DNA from: Bacteroidales bacterium | Lineage (GTDB): Bacteria > Bacteroidota > Bacteroidia > Bacteroidales > WCHB1-69 | Direction of reading: 5' to 3' | Assembly (NCBI GenBank): GCA_016285145.1 | Contig: JAEEQE010000006.1 | Span: forward strand, 1-64,000 | DNA length: 64,000 nt | Shown: piece by piece, positions 43,863-52,852 of the stretch | Layout of the letters: every line of letters begins with the position of its first letter | Numbering within the stretch: the stretch's first letter is position 1 | The notes under the pieces: model-generated | Database searches by the model: none | What the model saw: the letters and a program-made list of their open reading frames with translations, nothing else | What the model was told of the DNA's origin: nothing | Made by a program: the position numbers and the translations under genes

Positions 43863-43888
43863 CGTTCGCATTTTAAAACACAAACACT

Positions 43889-44503
43889 ATGCTCGTAATT
43901 GGAATCGCCGGCGGATCCGGCTCCGGCAAAACATCGGTGGTGAAGAAAATCATCCAAAGCCTGCCCAAAGAGCAGGTCAGCGTACTTTCCCAAGACGCAT
44001 ATTACAAAGATAATGGTAATCTGCCCCAGGAGGAGAAAGAGAAAATCAACTTCGACCACCCGTCGGCCATTGAATGGACGCTCTTGGTGGACCATATCGC
44101 CAAGCTGAAAGCCGGCATCCCCGTGGAAATGCCCACATACTCGTACGTCACCTGCGCCCGAGGCAAGGACACCATTCCCGTCAATCCCTGCGACGTACTG
44201 ATTGTGGAAGGCATCCTGATTTTCACAGACAAGGCCCTTCGGGATGTCCTTGACCTCAAAGTGTTCGTGGACACGGATGCGGATGAACGATTGATACGAA
44301 TTATCCAGCGTGACGTGAATGAACGCGGACGCGGATTAGACAAATCCATCATCCATTATCAGCATTTTGTAAAGCCTATGCACGAACTCTTCATCGAGCC
44401 ATCCAAACGCTCAGCGGACATCATTATCCCCGTGGGAGCCCAAAATGAGAAAGGAATCGATATTCTGACCTCCAAAATAAAACAGACATTAGGAATTATC
44501 TAA
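43889..44503 (+). CDS. udk: Uridine kinase
   Basis: The enzyme phosphorylates uridine and cytidine in pyrimidine salvage. The P-loop GGSGSGKT is at residues 8-15, followed by LSQDAYYKD, NFDHPSAIEWTLLV, MPTYSYVTCAR and IVEGILIF. All are typical of uridine kinases, as is the length of 204 residues. The 3' end of the gene, including its stop codon, is inside the terminator hairpin at 44480-44517. Confidence 0.96.
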   Translation: MLVIGIAGGSGSGKTSVVKKIIQSLPKEQVSVLSQDAYYKDNGNLPQEEKEKINFDHPSAIEWTLLVDHIAKLKAGIPVEMPTYSYVTCARGKDTIPVNPCDVLIVEGILIFTDKALRDVLDLKVFVDTDADERLIRIIQRDVNERGRGLDKSIIHYQHFVKPMHELFIEPSKRSADIIIPVGAQNEKGIDILTSKIKQTLGII

Positions 44504-44517
44504 TGTCTGTTTCTTTT
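44480..44517. terminator. Bidirectional terminator between udk and the convergent gene
   Basis: A perfect 13-bp stem (44480-44492 with 44500-44512) with a 7-base loop. T-rich tracts follow on both strands. The udk stop codon lies in the right arm, so coding and termination signals overlap. Confidence 0.85.
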
Positions 44518-45780
44518 CTATGTTTTTTGCTGCTGTTTTTTTGCAGCAGGGAACAACACATTGTTTAATATAAGCCGGTAGCCCGCCGAATTGGGAAACA
44601 GATCCAGATTGGTGGGCGGATCGTTCACCAAATGTTGGTAGTCCTCGGGATCATGGCCCGAATAGAACGTCCAAGTACCTTTCCCATACTCGCCATGTAT
44701 ATAACGAGCTTCATTGAACAACTGTGTCTCTCCCATAATGGTAACAGTGGGTTTGATAAGTTCTTTTCTGAAAGCTGTAGTCTGCCCCATGAAACCGGGA
44801 ATGACCGTCAGATGGTTCTGGCAGAGCATAGTGGGCACAGGATCCCACTTGGCGGAAAACTCAAACAAAGTGAAATAATCGCTGGATTTATTGGTCATGT
44901 GCAGCGTAGGGCTAACATCAATGTCAGAAACCTCATACACGTAAGGGTTTGTCTCAATCTTGAAGTTCGTGAAGGCGAAACAATTGTCATAGTTTAACTT
45001 GCTCTGCGCCTGCGGGTCCATGGGGTCTCCATCGAACATGACATCACAAATGTCCACACCTTCGGCGGCCAGGGCGATATCGTAGCTGTCAGGACCGGAG
45101 CACATGGCAAAGAGGTAACCTCCACCCGCCACGAAATCCCGTATGCCCTTGGCTACAGCCAGTTTCATTTGTGAGACCTTGGCGAAACCCAGCTGCGCAG
45201 CTCGCTCCTCATTCTCCTTCACATCATCCTGATACCATTTGGCATTCCGGTAGCTGGCCCAGAATTTCCCATATTGTCCTGTAAAATCCTCATGATGCAA
45301 ATGCAGCCAATCGTATTTTGGCAATTCCCCTTTGATAACCTCTTCATCATATATTACTGTATAGGGGATTTCCGCGTAGGTCAGGACCAATGTGACGGCA
45401 TCGTCCCAAGGGAGCTTGTTTTTCGGGGAATAAACAGCGATTTTGGGCTCTTTGGTCAAACGGATCTCGTTCATATTGTTTTCCACTGCCGCAATTTCGC
45501 TCAATATTTGCTGGGCCTGGATATCGGCGATAATCTGGTAAGAAACACCTCGAATGGAGCACTCGTTTTCAATATCCGAGTTGTATTGGCACATGAAACT
45601 GCCCCCCCGATAGTTGAGCAGCCAACTCATGTCCACCTGATGAGAAACGGCATAGTATGCTATCCCGTATGCTTTTAGATGGTTGGTCTGGCCCATGTCC
45701 ATCGGAATGAGGATGTGGGTGCAAAATGCGGACGTTGCGCATATTATGATGAAAAAGAGACTGAATACAAGCCGCTTCAT
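44518..45780 (-). CDS. Exported protein of the Bacteroidota family usually labelled 'asparagine synthetase B', 420 aa
   Basis: A signal peptide (residues 1-20, ending SAFC) shows this is exported, which rules out a cytoplasmic asparagine synthetase. None of the Ntn glutaminase or ATP-pyrophosphatase motifs of AsnB are present. Conserved-looking segments include HILIPMDMGQTNHLKAYGIA, VDMSWLLNYRGGSF, IAVYSPKNKLPWDDAVTLVL, LHLHHEDFTGQYGKFWASYR and GGYLFAMCSGPDSYDIALAA. The last looks like a class I glutamine-amidotransferase-like (ThuA/GATase fold) elbow. The sequence is very similar to what I recall from flavobacterial genomes. True function unknown. Confidence 0.78.
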   Translation of the reverse strand: MKRLVFSLFFIIICATSAFCTHILIPMDMGQTNHLKAYGIAYYAVSHQVDMSWLLNYRGGSFMCQYNSDIENECSIRGVSYQIIADIQAQQILSEIAAVENNMNEIRLTKEPKIAVYSPKNKLPWDDAVTLVLTYAEIPYTVIYDEEVIKGELPKYDWLHLHHEDFTGQYGKFWASYRNAKWYQDDVKENEERAAQLGFAKVSQMKLAVAKGIRDFVAGGGYLFAMCSGPDSYDIALAAEGVDICDVMFDGDPMDPQAQSKLNYDNCFAFTNFKIETNPYVYEVSDIDVSPTLHMTNKSSDYFTLFEFSAKWDPVPTMLCQNHLTVIPGFMGQTTAFRKELIKPTVTIMGETQLFNEARYIHGEYGKGTWTFYSGHDPEDYQHLVNDPPTNLDLFPNSAGYRLILNNVLFPAAKKQQQKT

Positions 45781-45800
45781 GATAATGGTTTTTGAGGGTG

Positions 45801-45808
45801 CAAAGGTA
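45801..45808 (-). promoter_or_regulatory. Promoter -7 element for the exported 'AsnB'-labelled gene
   Basis: The minus strand reads TACCTTTG followed by CACCC, 20 bases before its ATG. Confidence 0.62.
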
Positions 45809-45840
45809 CGAAAAAACTAACGTAAAAAACAAATATTTTG

Positions 45841-45848
45841 TATATTTG
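45841..45848 (+). promoter_or_regulatory. Promoter -7 element for the SDR operon
   Basis: TATATTTG followed by CGCTCG. It lies only about 30 bases from the divergent promoter at 45801 and gives a leader of about 75 bases. Confidence 0.6.
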
Positions 45849-45928
45849 CGCTCGGTTTCAGGGCATGTGTTTGGCATGACCGATGGAACTGGAATCTACA
45901 ATGTCTAATTATCTACATATCAAAACAG

Positions 45929-46783
45929 ATGAGTAAAGGAACAGCATTAGTGACGGGTGCCGACGGCGGCATGGGTACGATACACACCCGCACGCTGGCG
46001 AAGGCAGGCTATGATGTCATCATGGCCTGCTACGACAAGGAAGTGGCCCGTCCCACGTATGAGCAAATACGCCAAGAGACTGGCGCGAACCTTTTTTTGA
46101 AACAGGTGGACCTCGGCAACCTTCAGGATATCATCCGTTTCGCCAATGAGGTGAAAGAAGAGTTCTCCTCGTTGCAGATTTTGCTGAACAACGCCGGTGT
46201 ATTATGCCATCGGGCCCGCAACAGCGCGAACGACATTGAATACACCACAGCGGTCAACTACTTGGGACACTACACGTTAACAAATGCATTACTGCCCATT
46301 ATGGGACGTGGCACGCGTGTGGTCAGTATGGTGTCCATAGCTTATATACTGGGTAAGATCCGTTCGGACTACTTCGAGCCCACGAATGAGAGCAAATTCA
46401 ACCGTTTCACCACGTATGGCAACTCCAAACGAGCGCTCTATTACTTCACGCTGGATGCTGCCGAGGCTTGGAAAGACCGCGGCATCTGCATCAACGTCGC
46501 CGACCCAGACATTGTGAGCACGGGTATCATCCGGCAGGGCAACATCGTGGTCGATAAACTGTGCGATTGGTTTTTCCGTCCATGCATCAACACGCCCGAG
46601 GAGGGCGCGGCCACCATGCTGGCAGCTGCGTTGAATCCGGAATTCGAGGGAGTGACGGGAGCCTATTTCAAGAAATGCAAGGTTAAAAAGCCTAAAAAGA
46701 AATTTTACAACAACATACAGGAAAGAACCCTGTTGCGGGAAATGACTCAGGAAGTCTTGCGGAAAAACGGCATAGAATTATGA
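45929..46783 (+). CDS. Short-chain dehydrogenase/reductase, 284 aa
   Basis: Classical SDR motifs: TGADGGMG (nucleotide-binding TGxxxGxG), NNAGV, and the catalytic YGNSK with Tyr163 and Lys167. The C-terminal tail (about 250-284) is unusually basic ([12 protein letters not shown]), which may bind membrane or nucleic acid. Substrate unknown; homologues are often annotated as retinol-dehydrogenase-like. It overlaps the next gene by four bases (ATGA), so translation is coupled. Confidence 0.87.
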   Translation: MSKGTALVTGADGGMGTIHTRTLAKAGYDVIMACYDKEVARPTYEQIRQETGANLFLKQVDLGNLQDIIRFANEVKEEFSSLQILLNNAGVLCHRARNSANDIEYTTAVNYLGHYTLTNALLPIMGRGTRVVSMVSIAYILGKIRSDYFEPTNESKFNRFTTYGNSKRALYYFTLDAAEAWKDRGICINVADPDIVSTGIIRQGNIVVDKLCDWFFRPCINTPEEGAATMLAAALNPEFEGVTGAYFKKCKVKKPKKKFYNNIQERTLLREMTQEVLRKNGIEL

Positions 46784-47682
46784 TTGTTCCCGATTATCTG
46801 CGGCAAGGCGACACAGTGGCCATTGCGGCTCCGGCACGTAAAATCTCCCCGGCGGAGATTGCGCCCGCCGTGCATCTTTTGGAGCAGAATGGCTTTAACG
46901 TTTTTTATGATGACCGCCTCTTCGACGAATGTCATCAGTTTGCCGGCGACGAGGCTGTGCGCGCAGGCTACATACAGGATCTGCTTGACAATCCCGACAT
47001 CAAGGCCGTGTGGTGCGCCCGCGGCGGCTACGGCTCCGCCCGCATCATCGACCGCCTCGACTTCACCGCATTCTGCGCCAAACCCAAATGGATTTGCGGA
47101 TACAGCGACGTGACAGTCTTCCATTCCCACATCCAGCAGAACTACAACATCGCCACGCTCCACGCCACCATGCCTATCAACGTGCATGAAGAGAATCTGG
47201 ACAATGCCGCCAACCGTTCTCTGATGGCCGCCCTACGCGGCGAGCATCTGCGCTACGAACTGCCCAAGCACCCGTTGAGCCGTCCCGGCAATTTTGAGGG
47301 CATCGTCACAGGTGGCAACTTGTCGATGCTTTACTCTCTGCTTGCTTCCCCTTCGGATGTAAACACGGATGGCAAGATTCTTTTTATCGAGGATTTGGAC
47401 GAATACCTGTACCATATCGACCGCATGATGACCAGTTTGGAGCGTGCCGGCAAGCTGCGCCGACTGGCCGGATTGCTGGTGGGCCATTTGAGCGATATGC
47501 ACGACAACACCATCCCGTACGGCAAAAATGCCGAGGAGATTGTGGCAGAACATGCCCGTCATTATGATTTCCCCGTGGTATTCGGCTTTCCGGCGGGGCA
47601 TGAAGCCGACAACCGCGCCATCCGCATGGGCTGTCCGTTGAAATGCATCTTTGATGGCCAAATACGAATAACAGAAAATTAA
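46780..47682 (+). CDS. LD-carboxypeptidase, S66 family (LdcA/MccF-like), 300 aa
   Basis: The S66 motifs are visible: [16 protein letters not shown] at the start, [18 protein letters not shown], the nucleophile elbow ICGYSDVT with Ser109, and the Glu/His partners in the second half ([27 protein letters not shown]). LdcA removes the terminal D-Ala from murein tetrapeptides during recycling; MccF branch members cut microcin-like acyl-nucleotides. Cytoplasmic, no signal peptide. Middle gene of a three-gene operon. Confidence 0.93.
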   Translation: MIVPDYLRQGDTVAIAAPARKISPAEIAPAVHLLEQNGFNVFYDDRLFDECHQFAGDEAVRAGYIQDLLDNPDIKAVWCARGGYGSARIIDRLDFTAFCAKPKWICGYSDVTVFHSHIQQNYNIATLHATMPINVHEENLDNAANRSLMAALRGEHLRYELPKHPLSRPGNFEGIVTGGNLSMLYSLLASPSDVNTDGKILFIEDLDEYLYHIDRMMTSLERAGKLRRLAGLLVGHLSDMHDNTIPYGKNAEEIVAEHARHYDFPVVFGFPAGHEADNRAIRMGCPLKCIFDGQIRITEN

Positions 47683-47688
47683 ACATCC

Positions 47689-48291
47689 ATGTCAGTACAT
47701 ACCTTTTTGTTGAAATTCCATCGTTTCCGCGTGTCGGGTCTCACCCCGGAGGAGATCCACAGCAATCCTGATCTGAAAAAATGCGTGGTAATCATGGCTC
47801 CGCACACCGCCGTTGCCGATTTCTTCATCGGATTGAGGGTGATTCGTCATCTGCGGCTGAAGATGGCGATGGCCATGAAAAAGGAGTTCTTCATATTCCC
47901 GTTGAAACCTCTTCTCCTCAAGATCGGTTGTGTGCCGGTGGATCGCCAACATGCGTTGCATTTCGCGGATTTTGCAGTGGATTTGATAAACAGCAGGGAG
48001 GAGATTGCGTTCATCATCTGTCCCGAGGGAACCCGCCAGTTGGTGACCAAATGGAAGCGCGGCTTCTATCAGATTGCCGTCAAGGCAGGTGTGCCGATAT
48101 GTATCAGTCACATCGATTTCCGGAGTCGTACGGCGGGCATCGGGAAGATTTTCTATCCGACAGGAGATTATGAGAAAGACCTGGCTGAAATAGAGCAGTA
48201 CTATTATGGGATGCGCGGAAAGCACAAAGGTTGGTTCAACTTGGAGAACAAGGAACCGTACGCTCATCCGGAGTGGCTGAAGCGAGATTAG
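47689..48291 (+). CDS. Lysophospholipid (1-acyl-glycerol-3-phosphate) acyltransferase family, 200 aa
   Basis: PlsC-type motifs are present: APHTAVADFF gives HX4D with His39 and Asp44, and CPEGTRQL provides the phosphate-binding EGTR. A membrane-proximal FPLKPLLLKIGCVPVDR lies between. The protein is short with no strong transmembrane segment, as in compact bacterial PlsC relatives. It could acylate lysophospholipids or amino-lipids. It starts 6 bases after the LD-carboxypeptidase gene and closes the operon. Confidence 0.88.
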   Translation: MSVHTFLLKFHRFRVSGLTPEEIHSNPDLKKCVVIMAPHTAVADFFIGLRVIRHLRLKMAMAMKKEFFIFPLKPLLLKIGCVPVDRQHALHFADFAVDLINSREEIAFIICPEGTRQLVTKWKRGFYQIAVKAGVPICISHIDFRSRTAGIGKIFYPTGDYEKDLAEIEQYYYGMRGKHKGWFNLENKEPYAHPEWLKRD

Positions 48292-48684
48292 ATTTTAACG
48301 ATTTGCGGTTTACGGTTTACGATTGGTTTTTGGGAGTTGGGGGCTTTAGTTAAGAAGCTAAGAAACTAAGGAGTTAAGGTAGTTGGGAGTTGGGGATTGG
48401 GATTTACGGTTTTCGGTTCCCAGTTCTCAAATCTCTGTTCTATGTTCTCTATTTTTGTTCCCGTCCTAACGCCTGACGGCGTTGTGGTGGGACGGGCGCG
48501 TTCTCTGGCTACAGATATGGATCCCCTGACGGGGATGTTTTGTGAACGGCACCTCAAAAGTAGGAAAAAACTAACTGAGACGTGGGAGATTCCGCCGCTC
48601 CTGTCGTCGCCGGCAGAATAGCGTTGAGCGGAATCCCCAAACATTCAGGAAACCGCGAATCGAAAATCGCAAACCGTAAATCGC
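48292..48684. repeat. Intergenic region of word repeats and REP-like hairpins
   Basis: About 390 bases without a gene. The left edge (48299-48324) carries TTTACGATTTGCGG-type words; the right edge (48665-48683) carries the same word family inverted. Between them lie GTTAAGAAGCTAAG-type words and two hairpins with the same loop TGAC. One is AACGCC-TGAC-GGCGTT (48468-48483), inside an outer 7-bp stem CCCGTCC/GGACGGG (48460-48496). The other is ATCCCC-TGAC-GGGGAT (48521-48536). No T-run follows, so these are not ordinary terminators. Confidence 0.75.
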
Positions 48685-48879
48685 CTATTTTCCTTCCTTC
48701 TGCTCTCTCCGTTTTTTTTCGATGATGGCGTAACTGACCCAGTATGCGATGGTGACCGCAAGGGTAATGCCTATCACGATGGGGAAGCGCTCCTTGTCCA
48801 CAAACTCCACATTCTGAATGAATGTGAACGGCAGCAGGCACAAGGCCAGAATCATCAGATAGCGTAAAGTGGCTTTCAT
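48685..48879 (-). CDS. Small two-helix membrane protein, 64 aa
   Basis: Two hydrophobic segments (about residues 5-22 and 33-52) flank a short polar loop ([12 protein letters not shown]); the tail is highly charged ([12 protein letters not shown]). The start codon overlaps the valS stop in a four-base ATGA arrangement, so it is probably translated by coupling with valS. Function unknown. The tight coupling and sensible topology make it a likely real gene. Confidence 0.6.
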   Translation of the reverse strand: MKATLRYLMILALCLLPFTFIQNVEFVDKERFPIVIGITLAVTIAYWVSYAIIEKKRREQKEGK

Positions 48880-51512
48880 GATTTCAACTTGGCTAATTGT
48901 TCCTTGATGATGCGAATCTTCTCTTCGGCATCGGACTGTTTTTTGCGCTCGATGTCCACCACGTTCTGCGGAGCGTTGTTCACGAAGCGTTCGTTGGAAA
49001 GTTTCTTCAAAACGCCTTGCAGGAATCCCTCTGCATACTTGAGGTCGGCTTCCAGCTTCTTGATCTCCTCCTCCGCATTGACGAGGCCCGTCAACGGGAT
49101 GGAGTATTTGATGTTCTGTTCGATGAAGGAAGCCCCGTTCACTTCGGCGGATTCGCCCACATACAGGATGGAATCCACGTTGGCCAGTTTGCGAATGACG
49201 GCATCCAGCGCCTCATTGGCCTGCTGGGCATCGGCGTGAACATGAAGGGTGAGGGCCTGTTTGTTAGCGATGTTCTTCTCGGAACGCACGCGCCGCACCT
49301 GCTCAATGATGTTGCGGGCGTTGGCAAAGGCATTCAGCAAAGCATTGTCCGTGCCAGCGGATTTCGGCATGGCGGTCAGCATGATGGATTCGCCATCCTG
49401 ACGCGCGCGCAGTTCGTGCCACAACTCTTCCGTGATGAAGGGCATGAACGGATGCAGAATTTCCATCAACGTCTCAAAGAGATCCGTGATTTCACCAAAG
49501 GTCTTGGCATCGATGGGCTGCATATAGGCCGGCTTCACCACTTCAAGGAAGCAGGAGCAGAAGTCGTCCCAGATGAGCTTATAGACCGACATCAGGGCTT
49601 CGGAGAGACGGTAGCGGGTGAAGTCCTCCTCCATGCCGGCGACAACCTCGTTGATGCGCTGCCGCATCCATTCCACTGCGGTCTTGGAGTGGATGGGCTG
49701 TTCGATGCCGGCATCCACGCTCCATCCTTTCACCAAGCGGAAGGCGTTCCAGAGTTTGTTGCTGAAATTGCGTCCCTGCTCGCAGAGGGCCTCGTCGAAC
49801 AGCAGGTCATTGCCCGCCGGCGAAGTCACCAACATGCCGAAACGCACACCGTCGGCACCGTATTTTTCCATCAGCATGATGGGGTCCGGGGAGTTGCCGA
49901 GCGACTTCGACATCTTGCGGTGCAGCTTGTCGCGCACGGTGCCCGTGAAATAGACATCTTTGAAGGGGATGGCGCCGCGCCATTCCAAACCGGCCATAAT
50001 CATACGAGCCACCCAGAAGAAGATGATGTCGGGAGCCGTGATGAGGGCAGAGGTAGGATAATAGTAGTTGATTTCCGGATTGTCGGGATGACGGATGCCA
50101 TCGAAGACGGAAAGCGGCCACAGCCAAGAGGAGAACCATGTGTCCATCACATCCTCGTCTTGTTTCAGGTCCTCGGCATTGAGGTTCAGTTCAGGGTACT
50201 TCTGGCGGGCGATGCTCAGTGCCTCGTCGGCGTTGTGCGCCACCACATATTCGTGGTTGGGAAGATACCAGGCCGGGATGCGATGACCCCACCACAGCTG
50301 TCGGCTGATGCACCAGTCCTTCACGTTCTCCATCCAGTGGGAGTAAGTGTTTTTGAATTTGTCCGGATAGAATTGGATTTCGTTCTTCATCACCACCTCC
50401 AACGCCGGTTTAGCCAATTCGCCCATCTTGCAGAACCATTGCATGGAGAGCTTCGGCTCTATGACCTCGTTGGTGCGCTCGGAAAATCCCACTTTGTTGA
50501 CGTAATCCTCTATTTTCACCAGACTGCCGGCCTCTTCCAGCATCGGGATGATGGCCTTGCGCGCCTCGAAACGGTCCATACCCACCAAGAATTGGGCGTT
50601 TTCGTTCAAGGTGCCGTTGTCATTGAAGATGTTGATGGTGTCAAGATGGTATTTGATACCGAGATTGTAGTCGTTGATGTCGTGTGCCGGCGTGATTTTG
50701 AGGGCGCCGGTACCGAATTCGCGTTCCACATATTCGTCATAGATAAGCGGAATAGAGCGGTTGACGATGGGCACGATAGCGCGTTTGCCTTTGTATTTGG
50801 CATAGCGTTCATCATCCGGATGCATACAGATGGCCGTATCGCCGAGAATGGTTTCCGGTCTTGTGGTGGCGATGGTGATGTACTCGCCGGGCTCGCCCTC
50901 GATGGCATAGCGCACATAGTAGAGCTTGGATTGCAGCTCTTTGTAGATGACTTCCTCGTCGGAGACGGCGGTCAGGGCCTTGGGATCCCAGTTGACCATA
51001 CGCACGCCACGGTAGATTTTTCCTTTATTGTAAAGATCCACGAACACTTGGATGACAGCTTCGGAGAGGTCCTCATCCATGGTGAACTTGGTGCGGTCCC
51101 AGTCGCAGGACGCTCCCAGCTTACGCAACTGTTGCAGGATGATGCCGCCGTGTTTTTCCTTCCATTGCCAAGCGTATTTCAGAAACTCCTCGCGGGTAAG
51201 GTCTTTCTTGTCAATGCCTTGTTCTTTCAGAAAGTTTACCACTTTGGCTTCGGTGGCGATGGAGGCGTGGTCGGTGCCGGGCACCCACACGGCGTTGAAG
51301 CCGTTCATACGCGCGCGACGGATCAGCACATCCTGAATGGTGTTGTTAAGCATGTGGCCCATGTGCAGCACGCCGGTGACGTTTGGCGGCGGGATGACGA
51401 TAGTGTAGGCCGGACGATTGTCAGGCTCGGAGTGAAATATGCGGTGCTCAGTCCAAAAAGCATACCATTTGTCCTCCACCACGGTGGGATCGTATTTCGT
51501 TGCTAATTCCAT
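48876..51512 (-). CDS. valS: Valyl-tRNA synthetase
   Basis: It charges tRNA-Val. Class I motifs are present: [15 protein letters not shown] (HIGH-type, HMGH) near residue 45 and RKMSKSLGN (KMSKS) in the second half. The editing domain lies between ([20 protein letters not shown]). The C-terminal coiled-coil arm (about 810-878: [20 protein letters not shown]) is present. 878 residues is a normal length. Its leader contains a terminator-like hairpin (51558-51595). Confidence 0.98.
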   Translation of the reverse strand: MELATKYDPTVVEDKWYAFWTEHRIFHSEPDNRPAYTIVIPPPNVTGVLHMGHMLNNTIQDVLIRRARMNGFNAVWVPGTDHASIATEAKVVNFLKEQGIDKKDLTREEFLKYAWQWKEKHGGIILQQLRKLGASCDWDRTKFTMDEDLSEAVIQVFVDLYNKGKIYRGVRMVNWDPKALTAVSDEEVIYKELQSKLYYVRYAIEGEPGEYITIATTRPETILGDTAICMHPDDERYAKYKGKRAIVPIVNRSIPLIYDEYVEREFGTGALKITPAHDINDYNLGIKYHLDTINIFNDNGTLNENAQFLVGMDRFEARKAIIPMLEEAGSLVKIEDYVNKVGFSERTNEVIEPKLSMQWFCKMGELAKPALEVVMKNEIQFYPDKFKNTYSHWMENVKDWCISRQLWWGHRIPAWYLPNHEYVVAHNADEALSIARQKYPELNLNAEDLKQDEDVMDTWFSSWLWPLSVFDGIRHPDNPEINYYYPTSALITAPDIIFFWVARMIMAGLEWRGAIPFKDVYFTGTVRDKLHRKMSKSLGNSPDPIMLMEKYGADGVRFGMLVTSPAGNDLLFDEALCEQGRNFSNKLWNAFRLVKGWSVDAGIEQPIHSKTAVEWMRQRINEVVAGMEEDFTRYRLSEALMSVYKLIWDDFCSCFLEVVKPAYMQPIDAKTFGEITDLFETLMEILHPFMPFITEELWHELRARQDGESIMLTAMPKSAGTDNALLNAFANARNIIEQVRRVRSEKNIANKQALTLHVHADAQQANEALDAVIRKLANVDSILYVGESAEVNGASFIEQNIKYSIPLTGLVNAEEEIKKLEADLKYAEGFLQGVLKKLSNERFVNNAPQNVVDIERKKQSDAEEKIRIIKEQLAKLKS

Positions 51513-51557
51513 GTGTGATAAACTTTATTTTTCTTATTATCAATTTATTATAGAATA

Positions 51558-51595
51558 AAAAAACAGGTATTTCCTCTATTTTTATCCTCCTGTTT
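51558..51595 (-). promoter_or_regulatory. Terminator-like hairpin in the valS leader
   Basis: On the minus strand AAACAGG pairs with CCTGTTT over a 21-base loop and is followed by a T-run. It begins within about ten bases of the likely transcription start and ends about 45 bases before the valS ATG. Confidence 0.4.
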
Positions 51596-51607
51596 AAAAC
51601 AAGGTTG

Positions 51608-51615
51608 CAAAAATA
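51608..51615 (-). promoter_or_regulatory. Promoter -7 element for valS
   Basis: The minus strand reads TATTTTTG followed by CAACC, a full match. Confidence 0.62.
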
Positions 51616-51655
51616 GTAAAAATGTGGCGAAAAATGTATCTTTCATCTGTTATTC

Positions 51656-51683
51656 GTAGAGGCGCGCCATGGCACGTCTCTAC
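51656..51683. repeat. 28-bp palindrome with GTAG ends, second copy
   Basis: Same length and same ends (GTAGAG...CTCTAC) as the element at 317-344, with a CCATGG centre and two mispaired positions between the arms. It lies between the divergent valS and rlmN promoters. Confidence 0.75.
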
Positions 51684-51724
51684 ATAGGGCAATTTCTTAT
51701 GCCTGTGTATATTCGGAATTTATG

Positions 51725-51732
51725 TACATTTG
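51725..51732 (+). promoter_or_regulatory. Promoter -7 element for rlmN
   Basis: TACATTTG followed by CCGCCC. It overlaps the upstream in-frame ATG at 51730, so the start at 51757 is used. Confidence 0.62.
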
Positions 51733-51756
51733 CCGCCCATATCAAAAACTGAAACT

Positions 51757-52791
51757 ATGGAGGATATTCGTAATCTGTCGCTTCCCCAATTGGAGGATTT
51801 CATCGCATCTGTTTCCGAAAAAAAATTCCGTGCCAGTCAGATCTGGCAGTGGCTCTGGCAGCGAGGGGCCGGCGGTTTTGAGGAGATGACGAACGTGTCG
51901 GCGGCATTGCGCGCGCGGCTGGCGGAGTGTTTCACGTTCCATCGGGCCAAGATCGCGCAGGAGGCACACAGCCGCGACAAGACTTCCAAGTTCGCCTTCC
52001 GGTTGTGGGACGGCAAGATGGTGGAGGGCGTGCTGATACCCTCCAACGGGCGCGTCACCGCGTGCGTTTCCTCCCAGGTGGGCTGCCCGCTGCGCTGCAC
52101 ATTCTGCGCCACCGGCACAATGGGATTCATCCGTAACCTGCATTACAGCGAGATTGTGGACGAATACGTCCTGATGGACCGCCGTGCCCGCGAGCTGTAC
52201 GACAACGGCATCACCAACATCGTGTTCATGGGCATGGGTGAGCCATTGCTCAACTTCGACAATGTGATGACGGCCATCGACAAGCTCACCGACCCGAAAG
52301 GGTTCGGCCTGTCGCCCACGCGCATCACGCTCTCCACGGCGGGCATCATTAAAGGTATAAAAGCGTTGGCTGACAGAAAGTTCCCCTGCGGATTGGCCGT
52401 ATCGTTGCATAGTGCCGAGCCTGCCATTCGCGAAGTTCTCATGCCGGTCACGGAACGCAACCGTCTGCACGATTTACAGGCGGCGTTGCAGTATTATCAT
52501 CAGAAAACCGGCGACCGCATCACCTTCGAGTACCTGCTGCTCTCCAAGGTGAACGACAGTTTGCAAGCCGCTGAGAAGCTGGCCCGCTACTGCCGACCTT
52601 TCCCCGTGAAAATCAACATCATTGAGTACAATGAGACGGAAGACGGCCTCTACCACCGCTCCTACCCCAACCAGCGGGAGAGTTTCATTGAATACTTGCA
52701 AAACTGCAACATGGTGGTAAGCGTGCGCCAAAGCCGCGGTCGCGACATCGATGCCGCCTGCGGACAACTGATAAAAAATCAGAACCGCTAA
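51757..52791 (+). CDS. rlmN: Dual-specificity RNA methyltransferase RlmN (23S A2503 / tRNA A37)
   Basis: This radical-SAM enzyme makes 2-methyladenosine in 23S rRNA and certain tRNAs. The cluster motif is Cys110-x3-Cys114-x2-Cys117 in VGCPLRCTFCATGTMGF. GMGEPLLNFDNVM, LSTAGI and LAVSLHSAEPAIRE follow, as does the late cysteine segment (SRGRDIDAACGQL). Length 344 is normal. Monocistronic with its own promoter. Confidence 0.97.
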   Translation: MEDIRNLSLPQLEDFIASVSEKKFRASQIWQWLWQRGAGGFEEMTNVSAALRARLAECFTFHRAKIAQEAHSRDKTSKFAFRLWDGKMVEGVLIPSNGRVTACVSSQVGCPLRCTFCATGTMGFIRNLHYSEIVDEYVLMDRRARELYDNGITNIVFMGMGEPLLNFDNVMTAIDKLTDPKGFGLSPTRITLSTAGIIKGIKALADRKFPCGLAVSLHSAEPAIREVLMPVTERNRLHDLQAALQYYHQKTGDRITFEYLLLSKVNDSLQAAEKLARYCRPFPVKINIIEYNETEDGLYHRSYPNQRESFIEYLQNCNMVVSVRQSRGRDIDAACGQLIKNQNR

Positions 52792-52806
52792 TTCGCGCGA
52801 ATTTGC

Positions 52807-52814
52807 TACCTTTG
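52807..52814 (+). promoter_or_regulatory. Promoter -7 element for the aspartate-aminotransferase-type gene
   Basis: TACCTTTG followed by CAGCC, 38 bases before the ATG at 52853. Confidence 0.62.
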
Positions 52815-52852
52815 CAGCCCCAAAAAAGGCAACAACAATACTACAAATTTAT

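Noticed and set aside
44518..45780. Calling this gene asnB
   Set aside because: It is exported and lacks both AsnB catalytic domains.
48897..51506. A very long open frame (about 870 codons) antisense to almost all of valS
   Set aside because: It mirrors valS codon by codon, has no promoter or family motif and is explained by codon bias of the true gene.
51513..51607. T-box riboswitch in the valS leader
   Set aside because: No specifier loop or T-box sequence is visible, and the leader is too short.
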